Shown: positions 1 through 11,337, counted from the first letter of the stretch. The stretch is DNA of 64,000 nucleotides from Stentor roeselii (GCA_006503475.1 RSEH01000017.1:1-64000), one strand, 5' to 3'. Numbers and translations: made by a program. Notes: generated from the letters alone by a model not told the origin.

Positions 1-490
1 TCAAATCCTCACAACAAACTTCAATGTCCAAATTGTCAGTCATAAATTATTCTTCTAATTTAATCAATTGAGGATTTTATATATAAGAATCTTTTTCTGT
101 TTTATCATCAATTATCATCTAAGTATTGATTAGTTTACTATGATTAGCCTTTTTATCAGTATTCGAATATATATGATGAGAAACTTAAAGGATAATTTGA
201 TCTTTGTATTTTTTGGGTGATGTTAATAACTCTAGTTATACTTGCTTTTGAGCATGATGTTCGGTCTGAGATTTTTATAAAATAATCTTGAATGATTTTT
301 AAGGGATTGAAATAAGATGCTTATCCTGTTTATTATTAAGATCTATAGTTTAATCTTTTGTTTAATATGCAATTACATCACCATCATTAGAAATACAAAA
401 TGACACAGGGCTATTATTAAAACTTTCACTTCCTTTATTAAAAGAATTCCTATAAAAAACTTTAATATTTTTATTAAAGGAATTTTCTTT
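1..490. other. Left-edge AT-rich spacer, no supported gene
   Basis: No gene can be supported here. A minus-strand ATG at 41-43 opens a frame of 14 codons (M-T-D-N-L-D-I-E-V-C-C-E-D-L) that runs off the left edge. Its upstream context (AATTTATG) resembles starts used elsewhere in the window, so it could be the first codons of a gene lying outside. 43 nt is too little to judge. The rest is AT-rich sequence without a motif I recognise. Confidence 0.4.
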
Positions 491-494
491 CACA

Positions 495-2690
495 AAGTAA
501 GTCAATTTGGTGAAATGCACATAAAATCAAAAGATTCTTTTTTAATTTGTTTTAAATTATTTTTTATTTCCCATATTCTAACCCTTTTATCATTAGATGC
601 TGAGGCCAAGAAGTAACTATAGGAGAAAAATATACCAAATTTGCAATATCTGAATGCAAAGCAATCAACTCCTGGCGTTTTTCTTTTAAATCCCACATTA
701 TCATAGTTTGGTCTTTTGAAACTGATGTCAAGAATTTTGAATCAAAGATAAAACAAATAGATTTTACAGCTTTTGCATGAGAACCTAAAAATTCCTAGTT
801 TTTTAATTAATATTCCAGACTTTAACTTTATTATCCGATGATCCTGAAGCCAAAAAGCATCCACAAAGCGAAAAAAAGACTGAATCGACTTTGCAAAATG
901 AGATTTATTTAAAATTTTTCTCCATTTCTAGTGTCCCAAACTCTCACTTCATTAGTTATAGACCCAGTGTTGAAGAATCTACCATCAGGTGAAAAACATA
1001 ATGAGGAAACTTTTTTGATATATATTTGATGATGTTTATTTTCACATCCTGAGTAGTTAACTATCAAATAGAAGAATCTGTTTAAATAGCTAATATACGC
1101 GCATCTCTGGAAAATCATAATGATAAAATAGCTTCGTTGCTGTATATATTATTGTCTTTTCCTAATTCATATCAAATAATTTTATTTGTGCTTCTTGTGA
1201 TCCTGAGATCAGAGATGATTGGTCAGGTGAAAAACTAATAGAGTAAACTGCACTATCATTTTTTAATTCATATTTTATTTTTTCATTTTGTAAACACCAA
1301 ATAGCTAATAATTGATTATGTGAAGCAGGTCCTAGTAAAGACTCATCACTTGAAAGTAGATTGCAGTGATTTTATCCTTATATTTTTCATTGAAAATTTT
1401 TTTTTCCGTTGTAATTCAAACTTTCACTGTGTTATCTACTGAAGATGATGCCAAGTAGTTTCTATGTGGAAAAAAGCTAAGATTAGTAATATTTTTGAGT
1501 GAGTCACTTTATATTTCCTATTATTCGGTTTCATATTCCAAACTCGTAAAGAACCTGAAACTTAAATATTCAATTCAGGAGAAAAGGCTACAGATTTTAC
1601 ATCTTTTGTGTGAATTCCAATTATAAATTTTTTATTCTTCTTAATGTTAAAAACTTGAACGATCCTATTTTAAATCCTGAAGCGAGCAGATTTCTATCAT
1701 TCGAAAGGAAACTGAGTGAACTTGATCGGAATCATTCAAAGTTAAAACTAGACTTTTCTTTTCAAAATTCCAGATCTTGACTGTTTTATCAAAATATACT
1801 GAAGCTAAAAATTTTGCATCAGGTGAAAAGCAAACTGAAGAAATTTTTCCTAAATGATTTCCAATAAATATCTCTTTTTTTTTTGTATTCACAGACCTTC
1901 AAAGTTTGATCTTGTGATTCTATCGCTAGTAGATATCCAACATTGGAAAAACAAACCGAATTTAATCCTCGTGAATATGAAATACGAAATTCTACTTTTT
2001 AAGTTCAATATTCCAAATAATCACACTCTCATCCTTAGAAGCTGAAGCCAAATGTATATTACTGTTACAACAACTGACAGAATTTACTGCAAGAGAATGA
2101 TCGCCCTTAAACACTTCTTTTCCGTCATTTATGTCCCAAACTTTCAAAGTTTTGTCCTTGGAACCTGAGGCCATGTATTTATTATCCTTAGAAAAACAGA
2201 TCGAATAGATACATCCTGAATGTTCGAAACATTTGAAATATTGTGCTCATGTATGTTCCAGATAATGACACTGATGTCTGTCCTACCTAAGGCCACTAGA
2301 CTTTCATCAAATGAGAAGCAAATTGCATATCTGCTTAGAGTGTGATGCTATGAAACTCAGTTATTAAGCAATTCCTTTATGTTCCATACTTTTACACTTT
2401 TATCTGAACAAACTGAAGCCAGTTGTCCGTGGTGAGAGATGTGAACTGATCTAACTGCTTCAGAATGATTTATTTCTAAAATTTCCCTCTTTTCTTTGAT
2501 ATTCCATATTTTAGCAGTTGCCATTTGATCCTGATGCTGAAAACTCACCACAGAATGAAAATGCACATATTAACCTTTTTTTTAGTGGCTTTTATTAAAA
2601 ATGATCTGGATTTTTGATATTTTCCAAATTCTTACACTATGATCTTTCGATCCAAGCGAAAACAAAATAGTTTAAACCATATTTTTCTAT
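495..2690 (-). pseudogene. Decayed WD40-repeat gene
   Basis: Read on the minus strand, this stretch gives one WD40-like repeat after another, but in changing frames. Recognisable pieces include ASGSKDKTLKVWDIND (about 2130-2174), LASASKDESVIIWNIE, VCFSPDAKFLAS (about 1800-1840), VSSLCFSPDGRFF (about 1000) and LASASNDKRVRIWEIK near the low-coordinate end. Each has the FSxDxxxLASGSxDxTVKIWD pattern of a WD40 blade. At least eight stops or frame changes separate the pieces, for example near 1992, 1710 and 2357. I could not remove them with 15-16-nt GT...AG introns. The repeats resemble those of the intact WD40 genes downstream. I infer a duplicated paralogue decaying in a WD40 cluster. Programmed frameshifting is possible but unlikely with so many breaks. 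Confidence 0.75.
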
Positions 2691-3305
2691 TTTTTTTTAC
2701 AAACAATAATCACAACAAAGAAATAATTACAATTTTATTATTTCAAATTTGATATTTTTTCCAAAGATATTACTGAGATTTATAATTAAGAAGCTAAGGA
2801 ATATTTTTAGAATGAATTCCGAAATTTAAACTTTTAATCAAAACACTTGAATTTCTAGCCTCAATAAGATTAGTAAACAATAATTCCAATCTATATACTA
2901 CAGTTATCTAATTTACTTATAAAAAGTATAGAGAAAATAGAGATATATAAAAAATGAAGTTCATTTTCTATAAAAATTTGTAGACATAAAAAAAAAGACG
3001 TAATAGAAAAAATATAGACACCATAATTATAAAGTTTTTCTAATCGTTTCATCATGAAAATAGATTAACTGAGTTAATTTCAAATATATAAAAATATAAT
3101 TCCATGTTAGTTTAAGGGTTTTGATTTAACGAGTGTGAAAATTTTTAACTTTCACTCGATTTTTGACTAATTTAATTAATGTTCATGCAAATCAATAACT
3201 TTCGACTATCTTTGAGCTCAATTATTTAATTCTAACATAATATTAAAAGAAAATAGGATTAGAATAGTTTTAAATAAATTATAGCTAATAAATACATCTA
3301 TCAGC
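2691..3305. other. AT-rich divergent spacer
   Basis: About 600 nt of very AT-rich DNA lie between the decayed WD40 gene (minus) and the first intact WD40 gene (plus). I see no coding frame, RNA gene or clear repeat. It presumably holds the plus-strand gene's promoter close to its start. Confidence 0.5.
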
Positions 3306-5714
3306 ATGGATAAACGACCGACAAATCCTTCAACTCATTCAACTTTTTACAAAAAAAAACCAAGAAGTTTTTACATAAATTCTCAAGAAATGTACGAATA
3401 TCAGTTGTCTAGATCACTGAATAAATCAGATTCTCAACTTCTTCAAGATCATGCCCAAAAAATATTATACGAAAGTATAATAAAATCTCATAAAAAGAAG
3501 TATGCATCAGATTGGACAAAACTTAGATTTATTCCTATGAATCCTATTGTTTCAATGGCTGTATCACCTTGTGGCATATTCGTATTATTTGGTGAAAATC
3601 TATTTATAAATATCTTAAATATTCCACGAAAACACCAAGAACCTTATTTAAAAGCACCTAATCTCACCTCTCTGTATTTTTCACCAAATGGAGAATATGT
3701 TCTATGTGGGTATCCAAATTTTCTAGAAATTTTGAATTTTAAAGAGAAAACTTTAAATTCAAGGATACCAATATCATGGTTGATGCACTGTAAGGCCATT
3801 TTTACAGCGGATGGGGAGTTTGTAGCATACCCAAAAAACAATTCTTTACTTTTTTGGAGTTTCTTTGATAAAAAAGAAGAGTTCAGGCTCATTGGACATG
3901 AAAAGGATGTATTGTCAATTGAATGCTCTGCTGATGGCCGGTTTATCATCAGTGGGTCACAAGATGGTTCAATTATTTTATGGAATTTTGAATCAAGAAG
4001 ACAAGAATTCAAATTTATAGGAATACAACAGCAGATAACAACTGTGGAAATTTCAAATAACGGAATGTATGCTGCGAGTATTTTTAAATTCACTTTAACT
4101 GTTTGGAATCTTCATACAAAAAGTGAAGTATTTACTTTGAGGGCTCAACATGATTTTAGATCAGCATCATTTTCACATGACAGTCAAATACTAGCAATAT
4201 TCGATGAAAAGTATTTAAAACTTGTCAACATCGAGAGTAAACGTGTAGAAAAAATAGAAAAAAATGATAATTATATGAAATCTTTCGGAAGGAAAATAAC
4301 TTTCACACCTGATTCAAAGATATTGATTGTAGATTCAATATGTCTTTTGAAAACCTCTAGGATACCTAAACAAATCATCAATATACGTAGTATAGATACT
4401 GATATCATAAGCGAGGCTTTAATTACAAATAATCGAAAATATATCGGACGAGTAAGCTCCTCTCAAGGTTTGAAAATTTATAACATGGAAGAAAAACGAA
4501 TTGAGTTTAATTTAAGTGAAATTAAAGAGCGAATTATTTTAATAGAGGTATCTGAGGATAGTCTATATCTGCTCACTTTAGACCAAAACAATTTAAAAGT
4601 ATTTAATTTGAAGACAAATGAGATTATTTTTTGTGTTTTTTGCCTTCTAACAAAATTTAAGAGATTTCCTATATCAAAAAATTTCGCTCATGTTGCCATT
4701 TTGACCAATTATCATATTATAAGTATCTGGAATATAATGAAAAAAATTAAACTTTTTGATGTTGAAATAAAAATTATCCATATTTCAGCTGCTTCATTTT
4801 CGAATGATGGCAGATTCATTGCAATTGGATTTGCAGATGGATATATTGGAGTCTGGAATATTGATTTTAAATGTAAAGAATATAGTTTAAATTACATATT
4901 CATATATATTCATGATATATATTTTAAAGATCAGAAATCTATAATTATTGATGCTGATAATAAGTATAACAAAAGGGAAGTCTATTTTTGGAATATTCTT
5001 GATGAAGCAGTTGAATTTTTTATTAAAGACTATCAACATATATCGATCAATCAAAAATATATAATGACTTTTAATGATAACACATTAAATATTTGGAATT
5101 CAAAGGGAAAATTTAATGAACTTAGCATTTATTGTGGATCTATACCTGATAAAATTTTTTATGATGGAAAGCGTTTGTCACTATTTTATAAATACCATTG
5201 TGATATCTGGAAGATACAGGATTATCTGAAAATAAAACGCATCAATAATCACCAAAAAGCTGTTCCTATCAGCTTCTCGAAAAATAAAAAATTTGCTGTT
5301 TGTGGGGATGAAAAGGTTTTAAAATTGTGGGATGTTAATAAAGAAACAAAAATTTTAAGTTTCAAGGCGCATAAAAATTGGATCAGAACAATCTCCTTCT
5401 CTAATGATTCCCAGTTTATTCTTAGTGGAGATGATGATGGTTGTGTCAAAATTTGGGATCTGAATGGAAATGAAATTCAATGTTTTAAGGACCATTCGAG
5501 CTGGATCATCGCTGCAGCTTTTTCTAAAGATGATAGGTTTGTTGTGAGTGTGTCAAATGACAGGGTTTTTTCATTTTGGAAAGTAGGAAAAAGTGAAAAA
5601 TTGATATCTTTTGAAGCATTTGAGCAAGTGATTTCCTCATTGTGTATCACAAGTAGTGAAAAGTTTATTGCTGTTGTATTAATTGAAGGAGATACAAGAG
5701 TTTTAAAAGTTTAG
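3306..5714 (+). CDS. WD40-repeat protein, 802 aa
   Basis: A beta-propeller protein with an unknown partner, probably a scaffold. The first 65 residues are basic and lack WD repeats. From about residue 70 onward WD40-like blades follow one another, many degenerate. The clearest are LIGHEKDVLSIECSADG...ISGSQDGSIILWNF (about 194-228), FKAHKNWIRTISFSNDS...SGDDDGCVKIWDL (about 686-719) and the following blade with HSSWIIAAAFSKDD. The length is enough for two propellers of about seven blades each. Upstream sequence has no alternative in-frame ATG of note, and the stop is TAG. It lies between a decayed WD40 gene and another intact WD40 gene, so this looks like a local WD40 family expansion. No residues allow a specific orthologue to be named. 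The CDS is intact and AT-rich in codon choice. Confidence 0.85.
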   Translation: MDKRPTNPSTHSTFYKKKPRSFYINSQEMYEYQLSRSLNKSDSQLLQDHAQKILYESIIKSHKKKYASDWTKLRFIPMNPIVSMAVSPCGIFVLFGENLFINILNIPRKHQEPYLKAPNLTSLYFSPNGEYVLCGYPNFLEILNFKEKTLNSRIPISWLMHCKAIFTADGEFVAYPKNNSLLFWSFFDKKEEFRLIGHEKDVLSIECSADGRFIISGSQDGSIILWNFESRRQEFKFIGIQQQITTVEISNNGMYAASIFKFTLTVWNLHTKSEVFTLRAQHDFRSASFSHDSQILAIFDEKYLKLVNIESKRVEKIEKNDNYMKSFGRKITFTPDSKILIVDSICLLKTSRIPKQIINIRSIDTDIISEALITNNRKYIGRVSSSQGLKIYNMEEKRIEFNLSEIKERIILIEVSEDSLYLLTLDQNNLKVFNLKTNEIIFCVFCLLTKFKRFPISKNFAHVAILTNYHIISIWNIMKKIKLFDVEIKIIHISAASFSNDGRFIAIGFADGYIGVWNIDFKCKEYSLNYIFIYIHDIYFKDQKSIIIDADNKYNKREVYFWNILDEAVEFFIKDYQHISINQKYIMTFNDNTLNIWNSKGKFNELSIYCGSIPDKIFYDGKRLSLFYKYHCDIWKIQDYLKIKRINNHQKAVPISFSKNKKFAVCGDEKVLKLWDVNKETKILSFKAHKNWIRTISFSNDSQFILSGDDDGCVKIWDLNGNEIQCFKDHSSWIIAAAFSKDDRFVVSVSNDRVFSFWKVGKSEKLISFEAFEQVISSLCITSSEKFIAVVLIEGDTRVLKV

Positions 5715-7023
5715 TATAGTTAGAATTAAATCAACTTGATATGTAGCTTCTTTAAACATTTAAATTTTTTTTTGAGATGATTGTATTCAGTTTATCATCA
5801 CGAGATAGGAAAATTTGCAGATCTTGTAAAAGTATCAATAATATAATAATATTGCTATAATTTTTAATTTATCTGTGTAAATAAATTCAATTAAGTATTT
5901 TAGTTACAATATATAAATTTATCCTTTGGCTTGTAATATTCTAATAGTGATTAATTTCGATATTTAGATTTATAGTTTAGGGAGATCTTGGATTAGTAGG
6001 AATTTTTATACGGGCAAATAATAAAACTTTCAGATTTATTTTAAGAATAAATTATTGAAGCTCTATCATAATCAATACTATTTAGAATAAATAACTGCAG
6101 ATAAATATATATATCAATGAAAGATAATAAGTTTTTTAATACAAACTAAATAATTAAAGATAAAAATAATTTTCTTTGTAGATGATTTCAGAATAAATAA
6201 TTCCTCACTCTAATGTTAAATGAAAATTGATTTATTTATCAATTTTTAATCTATTGAACAATAGTAACTTTTATTTATCGTTTTTAAGAGCATTAGTTTG
6301 ATTTTTATTGTATCATGCTTTATCATGAGTGAAATGAAAGTAATAAACTTATGCTATACAGCATATAATCAATGAAAATACATATGGTAGGTCTTTTTTA
6401 TATTCTCTTTCGTTTGTGGTATTAATTAGATCAAATATCTTATGCGGAACATAAAATCTTAATGTTTTCGTTCTTGATACAGAAAATCTAAGGATCAAGA
6501 GATTGTTTTTTTGATAATTATTTCATTTCTTTTAATTATTTTCTAAGTCTTGGAAAATTATTTGCGATTTCAACTAATCACCAGTTTTCGATCATGAAAA
6601 AATTCATCTAAATTAATCTTCAATCATCAAAAGCATCTTAATCCACGAGCTTTTATTAAAAGCAGCTTTTTATTCACAGATTCGAACAATTTTCATTTAT
6701 TCTAAAAAATTGGAAGTATTAATTCAAATGGATTTTATGATATGTTTGCAAATTTATTATTGTAAAAAATTCGTAAAATAATTTTAAAATCTTTTGATCT
6801 TGTATGAATTAATGGATATAGAAAATTAAATCTGGGTATCTGGGAAAAAATATATTAACAAAGCTAACAAATTATCATGATTAGTAAATCTAAATATTCT
6901 TTTATTGAATCATAGATTATTCTGGGAACAAACTTAGAATATTCTCTAAATTATTTAGAGGACTGTCGAAAAATGAATAGTTACTTCCAAATGGTTTAAA
7001 AACTCATATAGTTATCAATTACT
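5715..7023. other. 1.3-kb AT-rich spacer between WD40 genes
   Basis: No coding frame, tRNA-like sequence or repeat is recognised on either strand. It is unusually long compared with most intergenic gaps in this window (often under 100 nt), which marks the first 10 kb as gene-poor. Confidence 0.5.
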
Positions 7024-8538
7024 ATGAAATGCTGCTTTTCGAATATATATTCTAATGATTCCTCTGAAAATCAGAAAATTTTGCAAAGAATCAAAGAGAG
7101 AATCCAAATAGTGCAAGAATGCTTACAAGCTTTAGAAGATAAGCTTAATCTGTTTAAATATTCCAAAAATGAGTCGAAACCTTGGTTCAGACACTATTTA
7201 AATGCAAAGGGCTATCTTGTGAGAAAAAAAGCAGGCTATGAATCCTTATTAATAGGAAAAACTAGAAGTATTTACAATCCTTATTACTGGGTAAAGAATA
7301 AAATGCTTAACTTTAAACTACAGACCTGTTTTGAGAATATCCAAAACGAAGACTTTTTTTCCCAGAAGTTTTTAAGGTCTGTAGAAATGACTTCAACCGA
7401 TTTCGAAGGTAAGCAGAAAATAAAATACTTACTTAAAGAAAAATTCAATATAACCTTAAATTTCAAGAGTCATAGTCTTCCTATAAATTGTTTGGATGTC
7501 TCCATAGATCAAAAATTCATTCTCACCGGGTCAGATGATTACACCGTAAAACTCTGGAAATACAAAACCTTTGAAATAATTTACACTTTTTTCAAGCACA
7601 AGAGAGATGTGACTGCAGTTATCTTCAAGCGTAAGCTCTTATCTATTATTTCTTCATCGTTTGATGGGTGCATCTTTTTTTACGGCTTTGATGGAAAAGT
7701 CACTGACAAAATCAAAACAGGTGTAAAAATCTTTTCAATGAACCTGAGTAAAAACGACGACTTTTTAATCATTGGCGGTTTAGATTTGTTTATAAGAGTT
7801 CTTAGTTTATCAGACAAATCAATTAAAACTATTCCTCTTAACTCTGACGTTCGATCAGTTCATTTAAGTGAAAGTGACAGAAAAATAGTTTACACTTCTT
7901 GTTTAAATGTTTTTGTAATCTTTGATCTTCATGAAAATACTGTGATTAAAGAGTTAAAAGAGAAAAATTTAACTTCTTATTGTGCACGTTTTAGTCATGA
8001 TGAAAGTTTTATTGTTGCTGGAGGGACAGACGGAAGAATCATGATTTATTATCTTGGGAGTAATGAAGTGGTTTCTTTAGTTGGACATTCGACATGTGTT
8101 TTGGATGTTGATATCTCAAAAGATGAACTTTTTGTTGTTTCTGCTGGAGTTGGAAATGTTTTTATTTGGAGCATTTTCCAAAAATTAAAAATTAAAGATT
8201 TCGGATTAGGTCCTAACAAAATCAGATGTTTAAAATTTGTTAAAAACTATTCAAGCATCGTTGCTGGGAATTCAGAGTTCCTTGTTAATATTTTTAGTGA
8301 AGGTTCAGTTAAATGGGGTGATTATGAAATGGTTATTGATTATGTTGTAAGTTCATCTTTAGATTTACTCTGCACTAGGAAAAGAAATAATTTCGCAATT
8401 TGGAATATTAGTAAAAGGAAAAAAATGTTTGAAATGATTTGGATTGATAAGATTATTTCAATTACTAGGGTTGTATCAGGTAAGTTTATTGTAATTTCTT
8501 GCGAGAGGAGTTTTATTATATTTGCAAACAATAAATAG
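7024..8538 (+). CDS. WD40-repeat protein, 504 aa
   Basis: A beta-propeller protein of unknown role. Residues 1-145 form a helical, charged N-terminal part (KERIQIVQECLQALEDKL looks coiled-coil). The propeller begins at about residue 148 with FKSHSLPINCLDVS...LTGSDDYTVKLWKY. It continues through seven or so blades, including LVGHSTCVLDVDISKDE near 352-384, and ends with a weak blade at the C-terminus (FIIFANNK). The first methionine is followed by Cys-Cys, which could be lipidated, but there is no Gly at position 2. It shares orientation and blade style with the 802-residue WD40 gene upstream and is probably a distant paralogue. The stop is TAG. Confidence 0.85.
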   Translation: MKCCFSNIYSNDSSENQKILQRIKERIQIVQECLQALEDKLNLFKYSKNESKPWFRHYLNAKGYLVRKKAGYESLLIGKTRSIYNPYYWVKNKMLNFKLQTCFENIQNEDFFSQKFLRSVEMTSTDFEGKQKIKYLLKEKFNITLNFKSHSLPINCLDVSIDQKFILTGSDDYTVKLWKYKTFEIIYTFFKHKRDVTAVIFKRKLLSIISSSFDGCIFFYGFDGKVTDKIKTGVKIFSMNLSKNDDFLIIGGLDLFIRVLSLSDKSIKTIPLNSDVRSVHLSESDRKIVYTSCLNVFVIFDLHENTVIKELKEKNLTSYCARFSHDESFIVAGGTDGRIMIYYLGSNEVVSLVGHSTCVLDVDISKDELFVVSAGVGNVFIWSIFQKLKIKDFGLGPNKIRCLKFVKNYSSIVAGNSEFLVNIFSEGSVKWGDYEMVIDYVVSSSLDLLCTRKRNNFAIWNISKRKKMFEMIWIDKIISITRVVSGKFIVISCERSFIIFANNK

Positions 8539-9735
8539 ATATTATATAACTAGTCTTTACTTATTATTGTTTTAGAATAATCCTTTATAATCTATCATAA
8601 AAAATTAAATAATTTTATCGGTAAAAAGTATCTAACATAGTTATTCCCTCTTTTGATCCTTCAACTCTTTACTTACTAACCACTTCAAACAATAAATTTA
8701 ATTTGATAAAGGCCATTTGGGGCCACAGGGCCCGATTAGTTTCTAATAAACTCTTCAGAATCTTCCTGAGAAATACACAAGGAATAGTGCTATCTTATTT
8801 GAAGTATGCTTTCACTATTAGAATAATTGATATAGTAATTAGCAGTGTTGTTATAATTACTAAAAGTAGCGTTATCTTTATTTTTAAAACTTGATTTTCA
8901 ATAGTCAACATCTCTTCATCTATCACAATCTGGAGCCAAGTTCACTGAATTCCATATCTGGCTGAAGATTCACTTGAAACTTCTTAAATATTAGTTTGAT
9001 TTGACTCTTAGTTATAGTTCAAGTCATTTGAAGGCGCTGATGTAACATAAAAATAGTTCTCACAGTTTTAATCAACACCTCTGATGATTATTTATTTAGT
9101 GATGAGGATTAGTTATAGAATTCTGATTGGGAATATCAAAAAAAGTTTAACCAATATTCATTATTTGTTTAAATGAATAGTTTCATTACTTAAATGGAAG
9201 AAAATTTGAATAAATATCTAAAAATTTTTTTCAGGTCAAAATAGGCATCAAATAATAATGATTAGAATTAATATTGAATCCCAACTATTTCAGAAAGACT
9301 TTGAGATCATTTTAAAGATTTGCTAAGAAATGAAAGAGTTTAAGGGTTTTTGAAAATATTTTGAAGGATTTGAAATGTTTTGAAGTTTTGGATGAACTAA
9401 AAATTTCTATATGTTTCCAGTTTGATTTTATCAAATTAATAATTTCAATTTTTACTAGATGAATATAATTAAAGGGCAAGATTATTAGAATTTTGATTTA
9501 AGGCTAATTTTAAATATTAATGTCCTTTCAAGATTCACTCTAAAAGTTTCTTGAGTCAAATTAAAATTTCAGATCAGTTAAACAATCATGATTCTCCAAG
9601 AGACTTAACATATATACTTTTTATCTGCTAACTCAACTATATTATCCATAAAAGTTGTAAAATTATCATCTGAACCTAAAATTGCTAATACTAATAATCA
9701 AAATTTAATATCCCTGCGATGATTTCACTCTAAAA
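8539..9735. other. 1.2-kb spacer, no supported gene
   Basis: Mostly AT-rich with no convincing gene. A small GC-rich patch (GGGGCCACAGGGCCC, near 8718) stands out from its surroundings. On the minus strand at 8795-8911, a 38-codon frame encodes a single strongly hydrophobic helix (residues about 13-33) ending K-A-Y-F-K. Upstream frames are closed by stops, so it could be a micro-ORF or the tail of a decayed membrane-protein gene. I do not call it a gene. Confidence 0.45.
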
Positions 9736-10737
9736 ATGGAACGTTTAGAAGACATCCGATACCTAGGTTTCAACCAAGACCACACCTGCATAGCATTAGG
9801 AACCTCTTACGGTTTTCGCATTCTAAACACATACCCAATCCTATTCTTCTACAGTCGAGGTAATACCTAAAAAGACTTCCAAGGGGATTTTTCTCTAGTT
9901 CAACAAGTATACCGTTCCAACCTAGTCTTCCTCGTGGGTGCATCACGTTCATCTCTCTTTCCTCCAACAAAAGTAGTGATCTGGGACGACAACCAAATGT
10001 CCATCGCGGCCGAGTTGCGATTCAACAGCCAAGTCAAGTCACTTCGTCTTCGTCGAGAGACATTCGCAGTGGTTCTCGAAGAAAACATCTTCGTTTACAA
10101 CATGTCAGACCTTTCCTTAAAAGACATTCTGAAAACTTTCAACAACCGAAAAGGCCTCTGCTGTTTGAATGCAACAGGTGAAGACCCGATCATCGCGTAT
10201 TTAGAAGAGCCTCGAGGAAGTATCGCTATTAAAAACTACAGCAATCTTTCTATTCGACTTATTCATGCATTTGAGTCAACTATCAGCTTCATGGAAATGA
10301 ATCTTGATGGAAGTCTCATTGCTTGCACTGGGGAAAATGGAAAGATTATCAAAGTTTTTAATACTGAGAAAAAAGAACTCATGTTTCAACTGCATCGAGG
10401 AATTGATAAAGCTGAAATTTTTTCTATCGCTTTTCATACGACTAGTGAGTGGCTCGCTGTCAGCAGTGATCGGGGAACGATTCATGTTTATAAAATCGTT
10501 CCGAGTGAAAAGAAAAAAGAAATCAAATTCATTAAAAAAATCGTTCCGAAGTACTTTGAAAGTGAATCCAGTTACTCTCAGTTCAAAGTAAAAGACTGTA
10601 AAATGATTTGTTGCTTCGGAAAAGACAGCTCGACATTAATCATTATTACTGACGACAACGAGTACTTCGCTGTTAACTACTCAGAAGGTGGAGTTTGCAG
10701 ACTTCTAGAAAAATATAATTTGTTAGAATTTAATTAA
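9736..10737 (+). CDS. PROPPIN / Atg18-WIPI family protein, 328 aa, one 15-nt intron
   Basis: PROPPINs are seven-bladed propellers that bind PI3P/PI(3,5)P2 on autophagic and endolysosomal membranes. Exon 1 is 9736-9859. A 15-nt intron (GTAATACCTAAAAAG) lies at 9860-9874, and exon 2 is 9875-10737. Reading through the intron meets an in-frame TAA. Removing it gives a continuous protein whose join reads S-R-D-F-Q-G. Family marks: PPTKVVIWDD near residues 78-87, a following VKSLRLRRE strand, and a blade ending KELMFQLHRGIDKAEIFSIAF in part. The canonical lipid-binding FRRG motif reads LHRG here (about residues 214-217), so one of the two arginines is replaced by His. Length fits the family (about 330-450 aa). 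Its stop lies 18 nt from that of the convergent next gene. Family assignment is firm; subtype is not. Confidence 0.88.
9860..9874 (+). other. 15-nt spliceosomal intron in the PROPPIN gene
   Basis: The intron is GTAATACCTAAAAAG. It is inserted after the first base of a codon and contains an in-frame TAA on read-through. Removing it joins the two halves of the conserved PROPPIN blade. It has GT at the 5' end, AG at the 3' end and A at position 10, matching the tiny-intron class known from Stentor. Confidence 0.9.
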
Positions 10738-10755
10738 TTTCTCTAAATTCCAGAA

Positions 10756-11337
10756 TTATAACAACCCCAAGTCATTTATTCCATTATCAATCAAAGTAAT
10801 TTTATCATCCAAAAGCCAGAAATCCTGAGAGTCCATACTTATCGTCGCTTTGCTTTTCTTCATCGGCGAGACTGATTTCGGCTGAGCTAAGAAGTTGTCC
10901 ATGATTTTTCCGTAATACCTCGACATGCCAGCTTTTCCTCCAGGTTCTTTTTCAAAGTTTTTTTTTACTTTTCCCTTGTTCTGCACCTTCGGCCTTGACG
11001 TGATGAGTGCCTTGCTCGAGCTATTCGCTCGATAAGGTCTTGGCTTGGTGAGTTCAAAATGATCAATAGCAGGTTCATAAGCGTATTCAATAGAAAAATA
11101 ACTTGCAAGTGGTTTACAGCTACTCGTGAGTTTAGGTTCCAGGTACTTGTGGTACTCCATTTCTTTCAAACCGTTGTAAACACTGTTAAATCGCTGAAGC
11201 CAGCTGGTGTCTTCAGGCCTTGGGTAATTTTTCAAACAGAACAACACCTTGTTTTGAAGAAGGTGAATCAAACTTTCAACCAACTTGTAATACTGCGCTT
11301 CTTGCACCCGAGTGGAAAACCCACTGTAAACAGACAT
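10756..11337 (-). CDS. Unknown protein, 193 aa
   Basis: No family is recognised. The N-terminal half (about 1-60) is predicted helical (QEAQYYKLVESLIHLLQ). The middle is Ser/Lys-rich and probably disordered. The C-terminus ends in an acidic-hydrophobic tail (DDKITLIDNGIND). It starts only 10 nt after the stop of the IQ-motif gene on the same strand. It is the last member of a compact five-gene minus-strand run, and converges with the PROPPIN gene 18 nt away. A cytoskeletal role could be guessed from context only. Confidence 0.7.
   Translation of the reverse strand: MSVYSGFSTRVQEAQYYKLVESLIHLLQNKVLFCLKNYPRPEDTSWLQRFNSVYNGLKEMEYHKYLEPKLTSSCKPLASYFSIEYAYEPAIDHFELTKPRPYRANSSSKALITSRPKVQNKGKVKKNFEKEPGGKAGMSRYYGKIMDNFLAQPKSVSPMKKSKATISMDSQDFWLLDDKITLIDNGINDLGLL

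Noticed and set aside
3644-4093. 149-aa minus-strand frame inside the WD40 gene
   Set aside because: Antisense shadow of the WD40 coding sequence with no recognisable domain.
4454-4469. GTAAGCTCCTCTCAAG as a 16-nt intron in the 802-aa WD40 gene
   Set aside because: Removing 16 nt would shift the frame of an otherwise continuous WD40 protein.
8703-8894. 63-aa plus-strand frame
   Set aside because: No coding features, and it lies in a spacer with poor composition. It is probably a chance frame opposite the hydrophobic micro-ORF.
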